Source: JBDSKH01 sp035495435 (lineage in GTDB: Bacteria; Actinomycetota; Actinomycetes; Actinomycetales; Microbacteriaceae). Taken from it: 64,000 nt of DNA. Where the stretch lies: assembly GCA_035495435.1 (NCBI GenBank), contig DATJFV010000020.1, positions 45,029 through 109,028 of the forward strand. The letters run 5' to 3'. The translations under genes and the position numbers were made by a program. Under the pieces are notes generated by a model that had not been told where the DNA came from, ran no database searches, and was given only the letters and a program-made list of their open reading frames with translations. This document shows positions 7,752-15,926 of this stretch, piece by piece; position 1 is the first letter of the stretch; each line of letters opens with the position of its first letter.

Positions 7752-9515
7752 TCAGTAGCTGAAGAACGCCCGCAGCTCGTCGGTCGCGTCGAGCGGTAGC
7801 ACGTGCGCGACGTACTGGTCGGGGCGCACGACGACGATCGCACCCTCGGCGGCCACCCCGCGTTCGGCGAAGATGTCGCGCTCGGGGTCGATCGCGAACA
7901 CGTTCTCGTCGTCGAACAGCTCGAACCGGCCCACCTGCGGGCGGAACACCGGCGGCACGGCCTGCAGGTCGACCTCGGTGTAGGGCCGCGGCAGGATCAG
8001 CTTCACGTCGAACCACTCGGCGGGGCCGGGCAGCTCGAACCCTGCCGAGTCGCCGAAGACGTAGATGCGCCAGCGCCCATCCGCCACGGCGAGGTGCCCG
8101 AGATGCTGCGCGGTCGCGTCGCACACCCGCACCACGGGTGCCGAGTGGAAGCGCTTGCCGATGGGGAACCCGGTGGCCAGGTGCTGGTGCTGCGCCTCGC
8201 CGACGATCATCGACGGCGCGTACTGCGTCATGAACCCGGCGGGGAACTCGGAGGTGCGCCGGTAGAAGTCTTCGAGGTAGCCCGGTTCGGGCAGGTCCTC
8301 GGGCCGGGTGGCCATCAGGGTCGACCACTCGCGGTCGAAGTCGATGAGGTCCTGCGCGATCACCTGCCGCTCGGCGGAGTAGGTGGCCAGCAGTGACTCG
8401 GGGGCCCGACCGTCGAGCACGTGCCCGAGCTTCCAGCCGAGGTTCCAGCCGTCCTGCATCGACACGTTCATGCCCTGGCCGGCCTTGGCGCTGTGGGTGT
8501 GGCAGGCATCCCCGGCGATGAACACCCGCGGGTCGTCGCCGTCGTCGAAGCGTGAGGTGAGCCGGTGGCCGACCTCGTAGACGCTGCTCCACGCGACATG
8601 CCGTACGTCGAGCGTGTAGGGCGCGAGGATCCGGTTCGCCCGTTCGATCACCTCGTCGACCGACGTGCCGCGCACCTCGGGCCGGGCTTCGCCCAGGTCG
8701 ACGTACATGCGGAACAGGTGCCCGCCCTCGCGCGGGATGAGCAGGATCTGCCCGGCCTCGTGCGATTGGATCGCCGCTTTCAGCCGGATGTCGGGGAAGT
8801 CGGTCACGGCCAGCACGTCCATGACGCCCCAGGCGTGGTTCGCCTGGTCGCCGTCGAGGCTCAGCCCCATCGACTGCCGCACGCGGCTGCGCGCGCCGTC
8901 GGCCCCGACGAGGTACTTGGCGCGGATGGTGCGCGGCACACCGTCGCCCTCCCCCGTGGTGCCGACGAGGTGCACCCGCAGCGGATGCTCGGTGTCATCG
9001 GTGACCTCGTAGCCGGCGTACTCCCAGCCGTAGTCGGGACGCATCCGGGTGGGCGCATGCTCCATGAACTCGGCGAAGTAGTCCAGCACCCGCGCCTGGT
9101 TGACGAGCAGGTGCGGGAACTCGCTCACCCCGTGCGGGTCGTCGGGGGCGCGCGAGGTGCGCACGATGCGCTCGGGCTGGTCGGGGTCGGGCTTCCAGAA
9201 CACCATCTCGGTCTGCACGAAGGCCTCTTCGACGATGCGGTCGGCGAACCCGAACGCCTGGAAGGTTTCGACGCTGCGCGCCTGGATGCCGTCGGCCTGG
9301 CCGATCTCGAGCCGGCCGCCGCGCCGGTCGATGATGCGGGTCACGACCGTGGGGAATCGGGACAGCTGCGCGGCGGCGACCATGCCGGCCGGGCCTGCAC
9401 CCACGATGAGCACGTCGACCAGGTCGGGCAGGTCGTCGGGCCGGTCGATGCCGGTGCCGGCGGCGGGCAGGATGCGGGGGTCGCCCGTGACGTAGCCGTC
9501 GTAGTGGAACTGCAC
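7752..9515 (-). CDS. FAD-dependent aromatic hydroxylase, phenol 2-monooxygenase/MobA family
   Basis: 587 residues. It has the Rossmann FAD motif GAGPAG at 39-44, a second FAD motif (GDACHTHSAKAGQG, near 320) and a C-terminal thioredoxin-like domain as in phenol hydroxylase and 3-hydroxybenzoate 4-hydroxylase. It would use NAD(P)H and O2 to add a hydroxyl group next to an existing phenolic one. Next to a homoprotocatechuate ring-cleavage cluster, a hydroxyphenylacetate is the obvious candidate substrate, but that is inference. I chose GTG 9515 because GTGAGG lies 6-12 bases upstream; GTG 9527 is also in frame. The gene is divergent from the cluster. Confidence 0.88.
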   Translation of the reverse strand: MQFHYDGYVTGDPRILPAAGTGIDRPDDLPDLVDVLIVGAGPAGMVAAAQLSRFPTVVTRIIDRRGGRLEIGQADGIQARSVETFQAFGFADRIVEEAFVQTEMVFWKPDPDQPERIVRTSRAPDDPHGVSEFPHLLVNQARVLDYFAEFMEHAPTRMRPDYGWEYAGYEVTDDTEHPLRVHLVGTTGEGDGVPRTIRAKYLVGADGARSRVRQSMGLSLDGDQANHAWGVMDVLAVTDFPDIRLKAAIQSHEAGQILLIPREGGHLFRMYVDLGEARPEVRGTSVDEVIERANRILAPYTLDVRHVAWSSVYEVGHRLTSRFDDGDDPRVFIAGDACHTHSAKAGQGMNVSMQDGWNLGWKLGHVLDGRAPESLLATYSAERQVIAQDLIDFDREWSTLMATRPEDLPEPGYLEDFYRRTSEFPAGFMTQYAPSMIVGEAQHQHLATGFPIGKRFHSAPVVRVCDATAQHLGHLAVADGRWRIYVFGDSAGFELPGPAEWFDVKLILPRPYTEVDLQAVPPVFRPQVGRFELFDDENVFAIDPERDIFAERGVAAEGAIVVVRPDQYVAHVLPLDATDELRAFFSY

Positions 9516-9559
9516 CCTCGACCTCACTTCATCGTGCCCGTTGCGCGTCGAGTCGGATC

Positions 9560-9578
9560 GTATATCATTTCGCATATC
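9560..9578. promoter_or_regulatory. AT-rich imperfect dyad, candidate GntR operator
   Basis: In the 104-bp divergent gap between the hydroxylase and the catabolic operon, GTATATCATTTCGCATATC stands out as an AT-rich island with ATAT at both ends. The inner bases are only partly symmetric. Its position suits the FCD-type GntR regulator encoded at 11053, and it could control both directions. Assignment is by position and composition only. Confidence 0.4.
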
Positions 9579-9619
9579 GCGGACAAGACGGCCGCGCACC
9601 GACGACGGACGAGGGAGTC

Positions 9620-11056
9620 ATGGAGCGTCCCGGCAAGGTCATCGCCCTGCACCTCAACTACCCCTCGCGCATCGCGCAGCGCGGGCGCACCCCCGAGCAG
9701 CCGTCGTACTTCCTGAAGCCCTCCACCTCGGTCGCGGCCTCCGGCGACACGATCGAGCGTCCCTCCGGCACCGAACTGCTGGCCTTCGAGGGCGAGGTGG
9801 CGCTGATCATCGGCCGCACCACCCGCCGCGTCTCGCCCGCCGACGGCTGGGCCGCCGTCTCGGGCGTCACCGCCGCGAACGACTTCGGCGTCTACGACCT
9901 GCGCTGGGCCGACAAGGGCAGCAACCTGCGCTCGAAGGGCGGCGACGGGTTCACCCCGCTCGGGCCCGAGGTGATCGAGGCGGCGGATGTCGACCCGGCT
10001 TCGCTGCGGATCCGCACCTGGGTGAACGGCGAGCTGGTGCAGGAGGACACCACCGCCGAGCTGGTCTTCCCCTTCGGACGGCTCGTGGCCGACCTGTCGC
10101 AGCTCATCACCCTCGAACCGGGTGACGTGATCCTCACCGGCACGCCGGCCGGGTCGAGCGTCGTCGTCCCCGGCGACACGGTCGAGGTCGAAGTCGACGT
10201 GCCGGGCGGACCCTCGACCGGGCGGCTCGTGACACCGGTGATCGAGGGCACTGTGCCCCTCGGCGACTACGGCGCGGGCCCGCGGGTGACCGACGAACAG
10301 CGGATCGACGCCTGGGGCAGCGCGGAGGCGGCCGGGCTCGCGGCGGCCGGCGCGGATGCGGACGGCGGGCTCGACGACGGGCTCCGGGCGATGCTGGCGA
10401 GCGTCGGCACCGCCACCCTGAGCGCCCAGCTGCGGCAGCGGGGATACGACGCGGTGTCGATCGACGGTCTCCGGGCGAGCCGACCGGGGTCGCGGATGGT
10501 GGGGCGCGCCCGCACCCTGCGGTTCATCCCGTTCCGGCCCGACCTGGCCGAGACCCACGGCACCGGGTTCACCGCCCAGAAACGCGCGTTCGACACCCTG
10601 GAGCCCGGCGAGGTGCTGGTCATCGAGGCGCGCGGCGAGACCGGCACGGGCACGGTGGGCGACATCCTGGCACTGCGCGCGCAGACCCGGGGAGCCGCCG
10701 GGATCGTGACCGACGGCGGCATCCGCGACTTCGCCCAGGTGGCCGCGCTCGGCATCCCGAGCTTCTCGGCAGGGCCGCACCCCGCCGTGCTCGGGCGACG
10801 GCACGTGCCCTGGGAGACCGACGTCACGATCGCCTGCGGCGGCGCCGCCGTGCAACCGGGCGACATCATGGTCGGCGACGACGACGGGGTGCTCGTCATT
10901 CCGCCGGCGCTGGTACGCGAGGTCGCCGAGGCCGCCGTCGAGCAGGAGCGCCAGGAGCGCTTCATCACCGAGCAGGTGGCCGCCGGCGCGAGCGTCGACG
11001 GGCTCTACCCGATGAACGCGTCGTGGCGCGCCCGGTACGCGGAGTGGGACGGATGA
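9620..11056 (+). CDS. FAH-domain isomerase/decarboxylase fused to an RraA-type aldolase
   Basis: 478 residues in two enzymes. Residues 1-~205 are a fumarylacetoacetate-hydrolase fold like HpaG, with YFLKPSTS and the metal ligands E57, E59 and D88. After a linker, residues ~250-440 form an RraA/HMG-aldolase-like domain with D365, R369 and D370 in TDGGIRD. HpaG acts on the ring-cleavage product of homoprotocatechuate (decarboxylation and isomerisation), and RraA-type enzymes are metal-dependent pyruvate aldolases or oxaloacetate decarboxylases. The fusion could thus carry out two late steps. GAGGG sits 5 bases before the ATG. The stop overlaps the GntR gene. Confidence 0.88.
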   Translation: MERPGKVIALHLNYPSRIAQRGRTPEQPSYFLKPSTSVAASGDTIERPSGTELLAFEGEVALIIGRTTRRVSPADGWAAVSGVTAANDFGVYDLRWADKGSNLRSKGGDGFTPLGPEVIEAADVDPASLRIRTWVNGELVQEDTTAELVFPFGRLVADLSQLITLEPGDVILTGTPAGSSVVVPGDTVEVEVDVPGGPSTGRLVTPVIEGTVPLGDYGAGPRVTDEQRIDAWGSAEAAGLAAAGADADGGLDDGLRAMLASVGTATLSAQLRQRGYDAVSIDGLRASRPGSRMVGRARTLRFIPFRPDLAETHGTGFTAQKRAFDTLEPGEVLVIEARGETGTGTVGDILALRAQTRGAAGIVTDGGIRDFAQVAALGIPSFSAGPHPAVLGRRHVPWETDVTIACGGAAVQPGDIMVGDDDGVLVIPPALVREVAEAAVEQERQERFITEQVAAGASVDGLYPMNASWRARYAEWDG

Positions 11057-11709
11057 CCGACACCCTCGCCCCCAGCAAGTCGCAGCAGGCGTACGACTGG
11101 ATCAAGGAGCGCATCGACGACGGCCGCTACGTCTCCGGCTTCCGCCTGGTGCTCGGGCCGATCGCCCGCGAGCTCGGCACCAGTGTCGTGCCGGTGCGCG
11201 AGGCGATCCGGCGGCTCGAAGCCGAGGGGCTCGTGACCTTCGAGCACAACGTGGGCGCGCAGGTCGCGCTGGTGCGCGAAGAGGAATACGTCATCACGAT
11301 GCAGACCCTCAGCATCGTCGAGGGAGCGGCGACCGCCCTGGCGGCACCGCACGTCACCGCCGACGACATCGCACGTGCCCGCGCCATCAACGCCCGCATG
11401 ATCGACCTGCTGCAGCACTTCGACCCGGTGCGATTCACGCAGCTGAACCTCGACTTCCACTCGGTGCTGTTCGAGCGCTGCCCGAACCCGCACCTCGTCG
11501 ACCTCGTGCACCGCGGCTGGGCGCGCCTGCGGCTGCTGCGCGAGTCGACCTTCAGCTTCGTGCCCGGCCGGGCGCAGGGCTCGGTCGATGAGCACGAGCA
11601 CCTGCTCGCCCTCATCGAACAGGGCGCCGACCCCCTCGAGATCGAGCTGGCCGCACGCCACCACCGCACCACGACCATGGACGCCTACCTGGCATCCCGC
11701 CACCACTGA
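11053..11709 (+). CDS. GntR-family regulator (FCD type)
   Basis: 218 residues: a winged helix-turn-helix at about 10-75 with LGTSVVPVREAIRRLEAEGLV, and an all-helical FCD ligand-binding domain at about 85-210 with its usual metal-ligand His residues (FHSVLF, HEHLL). Family members sense acidic metabolites and repress catabolic operons. It lies inside the homoprotocatechuate operon, overlapping the gene before it by ATGA, so it is probably its autoregulated local repressor. The likely operator is the AT-rich dyad at 9560-9578. Confidence 0.9.
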   Translation: MTDTLAPSKSQQAYDWIKERIDDGRYVSGFRLVLGPIARELGTSVVPVREAIRRLEAEGLVTFEHNVGAQVALVREEEYVITMQTLSIVEGAATALAAPHVTADDIARARAINARMIDLLQHFDPVRFTQLNLDFHSVLFERCPNPHLVDLVHRGWARLRLLRESTFSFVPGRAQGSVDEHEHLLALIEQGADPLEIELAARHHRTTTMDAYLASRHH

Positions 11710-11721
11710 GAGAGCGAGACG

Positions 11722-12669
11722 ATGCGCTTCCGCAGCACCCCGCACCAGATCCGCGGCTCGATCGTGCCGCTCATGACACCGTTCACCCCGGATGGCGCCG
11801 TCGACCACGAGTCGCTGGCGAACCTGGTCGAGTGGCAGCTCGCTCAGGGCACCCACGGCATCTCGATCGGCGGGTCGACCGGCGAGCCGGGCGCCCAGTC
11901 GGTGGAGGAGCGGATCGCCGCGATCCGCACCGTCACCGAGGTGGTCGCCGACCGCGTCCCCGTCGTCGCCGGCACCGGCACCGCCCAGCTGCACGAGACG
12001 CTCGAGCTCACCGCCGCCGCCCGCAACCTCGGCATCGACGCCTCGCTGATCATCACCCCGTACTACGCCCGGCCCACACAGGAGGCGCTGTACGTCTGGT
12101 ACTCGACCGTCGCGGCCGAGTACCCCGACCTGCCGATCGTGGCGTACAACGTGCCCTCGCGCACCGCCGTCGACATCGCCCCCGAGACGGTGGCGCGACT
12201 CTGGCGCGACGTCGACAACTTCGTCGGCGTGAAGGAGACGACGAAAGACTTCGAGCACTTCAGTCGCGTGCTGCAGCTGTGCGGGCCCGAGCTGATCGTC
12301 TGGTCGGGCATCGAGCTGCTCTGCCTGCCGCTGCTCGCGCTCGGCGGGGCGGGCTTCCTCAGCGCGACTTCGAACATCGCCCCCGCCGCGCACGCGCGCA
12401 TGTTCGAGCTGTGGGAGTCGGGTGACCAGCAGGCGGCGCGCGAGATCCACTACGGGCTGCATCCGCTCGTCGACCTGCTGTTCGTCGAGACCAACCCGGC
12501 GCCCGGCAAGTGGGTGCTCGAGCAGCGCGGACTCGTCCGCTCGGGCTATGTGCGGCCGCCGCTGATTACACCGACGGATGCCGGGCTTACGAAGATCCGC
12601 CAGTACCTGCACGAGGGCGAGGCCTACCTCTCCCCCGTGGAGCCGCAGTACGAGATCGGAAGGCGCTGA
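11722..12669 (+). CDS. DHDPS/NAL-family class I aldolase or lyase
   Basis: 315-residue (beta/alpha)8 barrel of the dihydrodipicolinate synthase family. The Schiff-base lysine is K171 (GVKETT) and the partner tyrosine Y142 (YNVPSRT); GGSTGE is the carboxylate-binding loop. It is unlikely to be the lysine-pathway DapA, since it sits in a catabolic operon. A more natural role is the final aldol cleavage giving pyruvate and succinic semialdehyde, replacing the HpaI aldolase that is not present here. An AGAGAGCGAG run before the ATG is a fair ribosome binding site. Confidence 0.85.
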   Translation: MRFRSTPHQIRGSIVPLMTPFTPDGAVDHESLANLVEWQLAQGTHGISIGGSTGEPGAQSVEERIAAIRTVTEVVADRVPVVAGTGTAQLHETLELTAAARNLGIDASLIITPYYARPTQEALYVWYSTVAAEYPDLPIVAYNVPSRTAVDIAPETVARLWRDVDNFVGVKETTKDFEHFSRVLQLCGPELIVWSGIELLCLPLLALGGAGFLSATSNIAPAAHARMFELWESGDQQAAREIHYGLHPLVDLLFVETNPAPGKWVLEQRGLVRSGYVRPPLITPTDAGLTKIRQYLHEGEAYLSPVEPQYEIGRR

Positions 12670-12673
12670 CCGC

Positions 12674-14185
12674 ATGACGCACCACATCCCCGCGGGGCTG
12701 CCCGACCGCATCCGGCACTACATCGACGGCGCGTTCACCGACAGCGCCGATGGCGGCACGTTCGAGGTGCTCGACCCGGTGACCAACGAGCCCTACACGA
12801 CGGCGGCGGCCGGCACGAAGGCCGACATCGACCGCGCCGTCGAGGCCGCCACCCGTGCGTTCCGCGAGGGCCCGTGGCCGCGGATGAAGCCCCGCGAGCG
12901 CGCCCGCGTGCTCAACCGCATCGCGGATGCCGTCGAGGCGCGCGACGCGGAACTGGCCGAATGGGAGACCTTCGACACCGGCTTGCCGATCACGCAGGCA
13001 CTCGGGCAGGCGCAGCGTGCGGCCGAGAACTTCCGGTTCTTCGCCGACCTGATCGTGGCGCAAGCCGACGACGCATACCAGGTGCCGGGTGCGCAGCTGA
13101 ACTACGTCAACCGCAAACCGGTCGGCGTCGCCGGGCTGATCACCCCGTGGAACACGCCGTTCATGCTGGAGTCGTGGAAGCTCGCCCCCGCCCTGGCGTC
13201 GGGCTGCACCGTCGTGCTGAAGCCGGCCGAGTTCACGCCGCTGTCGGCGTCGCTCTGGGCGGGCATCTTCGAGGACGCGGGGCTTCCGACGGGCGTGTTC
13301 AACCTGGTCAACGGCCTCGGTGAGGAGGCAGGCGATGCGCTGGTGAAGCATCCGGGCGTGCCGCTCATCTCGTTCACGGGAGAATCCTCGACCGGCCAGC
13401 TGATCTTCGCCAACGCCGCTCCGATGCTGAAGGGCCTGTCGATGGAGCTCGGCGGCAAGAGCCCCGCTGTGGTGTTCGCCGACGCCGACCTCGACGCCGC
13501 GATCGACTCGACCCTGTTCGGGGTGTTCTCGCTGAACGGTGAGCGCTGCACCGCCGGCTCGCGCATCCTGGTCGAACGCGCCGTGTACGACGAGTTCTGC
13601 ACCCGGTACGCCGAGCGGGCCGCCCGGATCGTCGTCGGCGACCCGCATGACCCGGCGACCGAGGTCGGGTCGCTCGTGCACCCGGAGCACTACGCCAAAG
13701 TCATGTCGTACGTCGAACTCGGCAAGACCGAGGGCCGGCTGCTCGCCGGGGGCGGGCGGCCCGACGGCCTCGACACCGGCAACTACGTCGCGCCGACCGT
13801 GTTCGCCGACGTGCCCCCGACGGCCCGCATCTTCCAGGAGGAGATCTTCGGCCCGGTGGTCTGCATCACCCCGTTCGACACCGACGCCGAGGCGCTCGAC
13901 CTCGCCAACGGCGTGAAGTACGGGCTGGCCGCCTACCTCTGGACCAGCGACCTGAAACGGGCGCACACCTTCGCCCAGAGCGTCGAGGCGGGCATGGTGT
14001 GGCTCAACTCGCACAACGTGCGCGACCTGCGCACCCCGTTCGGCGGGGTGAAGGCCTCGGGCCTCGGCCACGAGGGCGGCTACCGCTCGATCGACTTCTA
14101 CACCGACCAGCAGGCCGTGCACATCACGCTCGGCCCCGTCCACACCCCGAAGTTCGGGGCGAGCACCGCCGGAGCCGCATCATGA
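12674..14185 (+). CDS. hpaE: 5-carboxymethyl-2-hydroxymuconate semialdehyde dehydrogenase
   Basis: 503 residues, NAD(P)-dependent aldehyde dehydrogenase fold. The catalytic cysteine is C292 (NGERCTAGSR) and the general base E258 (MELGGKSP). Members of this subgroup oxidise the semialdehyde made by homoprotocatechuate 2,3-dioxygenase. Its stop overlaps the start of that dioxygenase gene by ATGA, which supports the assignment more strongly than sequence alone. It begins 5 bases after the aldolase gene, so the whole set is one transcription unit. Confidence 0.9.
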   Translation: MTHHIPAGLPDRIRHYIDGAFTDSADGGTFEVLDPVTNEPYTTAAAGTKADIDRAVEAATRAFREGPWPRMKPRERARVLNRIADAVEARDAELAEWETFDTGLPITQALGQAQRAAENFRFFADLIVAQADDAYQVPGAQLNYVNRKPVGVAGLITPWNTPFMLESWKLAPALASGCTVVLKPAEFTPLSASLWAGIFEDAGLPTGVFNLVNGLGEEAGDALVKHPGVPLISFTGESSTGQLIFANAAPMLKGLSMELGGKSPAVVFADADLDAAIDSTLFGVFSLNGERCTAGSRILVERAVYDEFCTRYAERAARIVVGDPHDPATEVGSLVHPEHYAKVMSYVELGKTEGRLLAGGGRPDGLDTGNYVAPTVFADVPPTARIFQEEIFGPVVCITPFDTDAEALDLANGVKYGLAAYLWTSDLKRAHTFAQSVEAGMVWLNSHNVRDLRTPFGGVKASGLGHEGGYRSIDFYTDQQAVHITLGPVHTPKFGASTAGAAS

Positions 14186-15231
14186 CCGCACCCTTTGACA
14201 TCCTGCGCTGCGCGTACGCCGAGCTCGTCGTCACCGACCTGGCCGCGTCGCGCGCCTTCTACGTCGACGTGCTCGGCCTCACCGTCACCTACGAAGACGA
14301 CGACGTCATCTGCCTGCGCACGCTCGAAGAGTTCATCCACCACAACCTGGTGCTGCGGAACGGCCCGGTGGCGGCCGCCGCGGCACTCGCGTTCCGGGTG
14401 CGCACCCCTGACGACGTCGACCGCGCGCAGGCGTACTACGAGAGCATCGGATGCCGCACCGAGCGCCGCACGCAGGGTTTCGTTCCCGGGGTGGGCGACG
14501 CGGTGCGCGTGACGGATCCGCTGGGCTTCCCGTACGAGTTCTTCCACGACGTGCAGCACGCGGAGCGCCTCGCCTGGCGCTACGACCTGCACACCCCCGG
14601 GGCGCTGGTGCGGCTCGACCACTTCAACCAGGTCACGCCCGATGTGCCCGCCGGAGTCGCGTACCTCGAGAGCGTCGGGTTCCGCGTGACCGAAGACATC
14701 GAAGACTCCGACGGCGTCGTCTACGCCGCGTGGATGCACCGCAAGGGCACCGTGCACGACACCGCCCTCACCGGCGGAACGGGCCCCCGGCTGCACCACA
14801 TCGCGTTCGCCACGCACGAGAAGCACAACATCATCGCCATCTGCGACAAGCTCGGCGCGCTGCGACTCTCGGACCGCATCGAACGCGGGCCGGGCCGGCA
14901 CGGGGTCTCGAACGCGTTCTACCTGTACATCCTCGACCCCGACGGTCACCGGGTGGAGATCTACACCCAGGACTACTACACCGGCGACCCCGACAACCCG
15001 GTGGTGCGGTGGGATGTGCACGACAACCAGCGCCGCGACTGGTGGGGCAACCCGGTGGTGCCATCGTGGTACACGGAGGCCTCGCTCGTGCTCGACCTCG
15101 ACGGCCGGCCGATGCCGGTCACCGAGCGCGCGGAGCCGTCAGAGGCGGCGGTCACGATCGGCGCCGACGGCTTCTCCTACACCCGCGCCGGCGACACCGA
15201 CCGCGGGTTCAAGCTGGGCAACCAGGTCTAG
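14182..15231 (+). CDS. hpaD: Homoprotocatechuate (3,4-dihydroxyphenylacetate) 2,3-dioxygenase
   Basis: 349-residue extradiol ring-cleavage enzyme made of two vicinal-oxygen-chelate modules. Against the well-studied Brevibacterium and Arthrobacter enzymes, all key residues are present with a constant offset of 8: metal ligands H147, H206 and E259, and active-site N149, H192 and Y249. The C-terminal lid region (DPDNPVVRWDVHDNQRRDWW) is also typical. It opens the ring of 3,4-dihydroxyphenylacetate next to the hydroxyls to give CHMS, the substrate of the preceding gene product. Its stop codon lies in a 15-bp tandem duplication. Confidence 0.95.
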   Translation: MTAPFDILRCAYAELVVTDLAASRAFYVDVLGLTVTYEDDDVICLRTLEEFIHHNLVLRNGPVAAAAALAFRVRTPDDVDRAQAYYESIGCRTERRTQGFVPGVGDAVRVTDPLGFPYEFFHDVQHAERLAWRYDLHTPGALVRLDHFNQVTPDVPAGVAYLESVGFRVTEDIEDSDGVVYAAWMHRKGTVHDTALTGGTGPRLHHIAFATHEKHNIIAICDKLGALRLSDRIERGPGRHGVSNAFYLYILDPDGHRVEIYTQDYYTGDPDNPVVRWDVHDNQRRDWWGNPVVPSWYTEASLVLDLDGRPMPVTERAEPSEAAVTIGADGFSYTRAGDTDRGFKLGNQV

Positions 15232-15245
15232 GGCAACCAGGTCTA
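15216..15245. repeat. 15-bp perfect tandem duplication across the hpaD stop codon
   Basis: GGGCAACCAGGTCTA occurs at 15216-15230 and again at 15231-15245. The first copy encodes the last residues GNQV plus most of the TAG stop; the second is in frame after it and ends in another TAG. It also contains the stop codon of the minus-strand microprotein gene (15243-15245). A recent slippage duplication is the simplest explanation. Confidence 0.9.
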
Positions 15246-15326
15246 GAAGAACACCTGCAGCGCGAACGCGACGGCCAGCGCCGCGGCGCCGAGCACCGCG
15301 AGACCCATCAGCAGGTACGAGAACAT
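15243..15326 (-). CDS. 27-residue single-span membrane microprotein
   Basis: An open frame of 27 codons starting MFSYLLMGLAV and ending ALQVFF. Apart from one Gln it is uncharged and hydrophobic, long enough to span a membrane once. The ATG (15326-15324) shares its A with the nicotinamidase stop TGA, giving TGATG coupling, and a GGAG lies 7 bases upstream, which is a good ribosome binding site. That arrangement argues for real translation. Function unknown; no known family recognised. Confidence 0.6.
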   Translation of the reverse strand: MFSYLLMGLAVLGAAALAVAFALQVFF

Positions 15327-15916
15327 CAGCGGTCTCCACTCGTCACGACATCCGCACCGGCGGATGCCAGTTCGGTCAGGGCAGCCGCAGACGACTCCGG
15401 CGCGACCCCGGCGACGAGGTCGGTGAGCACGCGCACGTGGCGCCCGGCGGCGATGGCGTCGAGGGCCGAAGCACGCACGCAGTAGTCGGTCGCGATGCCG
15501 ACCACGTCGACATCGGTGACCCCCAGCTCGGCGAGGGCCTCGGCGAAACCGGCCCCCGCATCCGTGGTGCCCTCGAAGATCGAGTACGCCGGCTTGCCCT
15601 GGCCCTTGCGCACATGCACGTCGATGAGGGTCGTGTCGAGAGCCGGGTGGTACTCGGCGCCGGGGGTGCCGGCGACGCAGTGCCGCGGCCAGGTGTCGAC
15701 GAAGTCGGGCTCGGTGCCGGGGGCGGCGAAGTGGCCACCGTTGAGGTTGTCGCCGTCGTGCCAGTCACGCGAAGCGAACACGACGTCGTAGGTGTCGGGA
15801 TTCGCCCGCAGGTACTCGGTCACCCCCGCCGCGACCGCCGCGCCGCCGTCGACGCCGAGCGCACCGCCCTCAGTGAAGTCGTTCTGCACGTCGATCACGA
15901 ACAGGGCGCGGGTCAT
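15326..15916 (-). CDS. pncA: Nicotinamidase (isochorismatase-like hydrolase)
   Basis: 196 residues, cytoplasmic cysteine hydrolase converting nicotinamide to nicotinate for NAD salvage. The catalytic triad is D9 (VIDVQNDF), K104 and C146 (ATDYCVRAS), and the metal site is the D51-W-H53 motif with H62, all as in PncA. The ATG at 15916 follows AGGAG by 7 bases. A carboxypeptidase gene lies upstream on the same strand with only 10 bases between, and the microprotein follows. Pyrazinamidase activity would be expected of this family. Confidence 0.93.
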   Translation of the reverse strand: MTRALFVIDVQNDFTEGGALGVDGGAAVAAGVTEYLRANPDTYDVVFASRDWHDGDNLNGGHFAAPGTEPDFVDTWPRHCVAGTPGAEYHPALDTTLIDVHVRKGQGKPAYSIFEGTTDAGAGFAEALAELGVTDVDVVGIATDYCVRASALDAIAAGRHVRVLTDLVAGVAPESSAAALTELASAGADVVTSGDR

Positions 15917-15926
15917 CCTGGTGCTC

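Noticed and set aside
11722..12669. dapA of lysine biosynthesis
   Set aside because: The fold and catalytic residues fit the family, but the gene is inside a catabolic operon between a GntR regulator and hpaE, so a lyase role is more likely.
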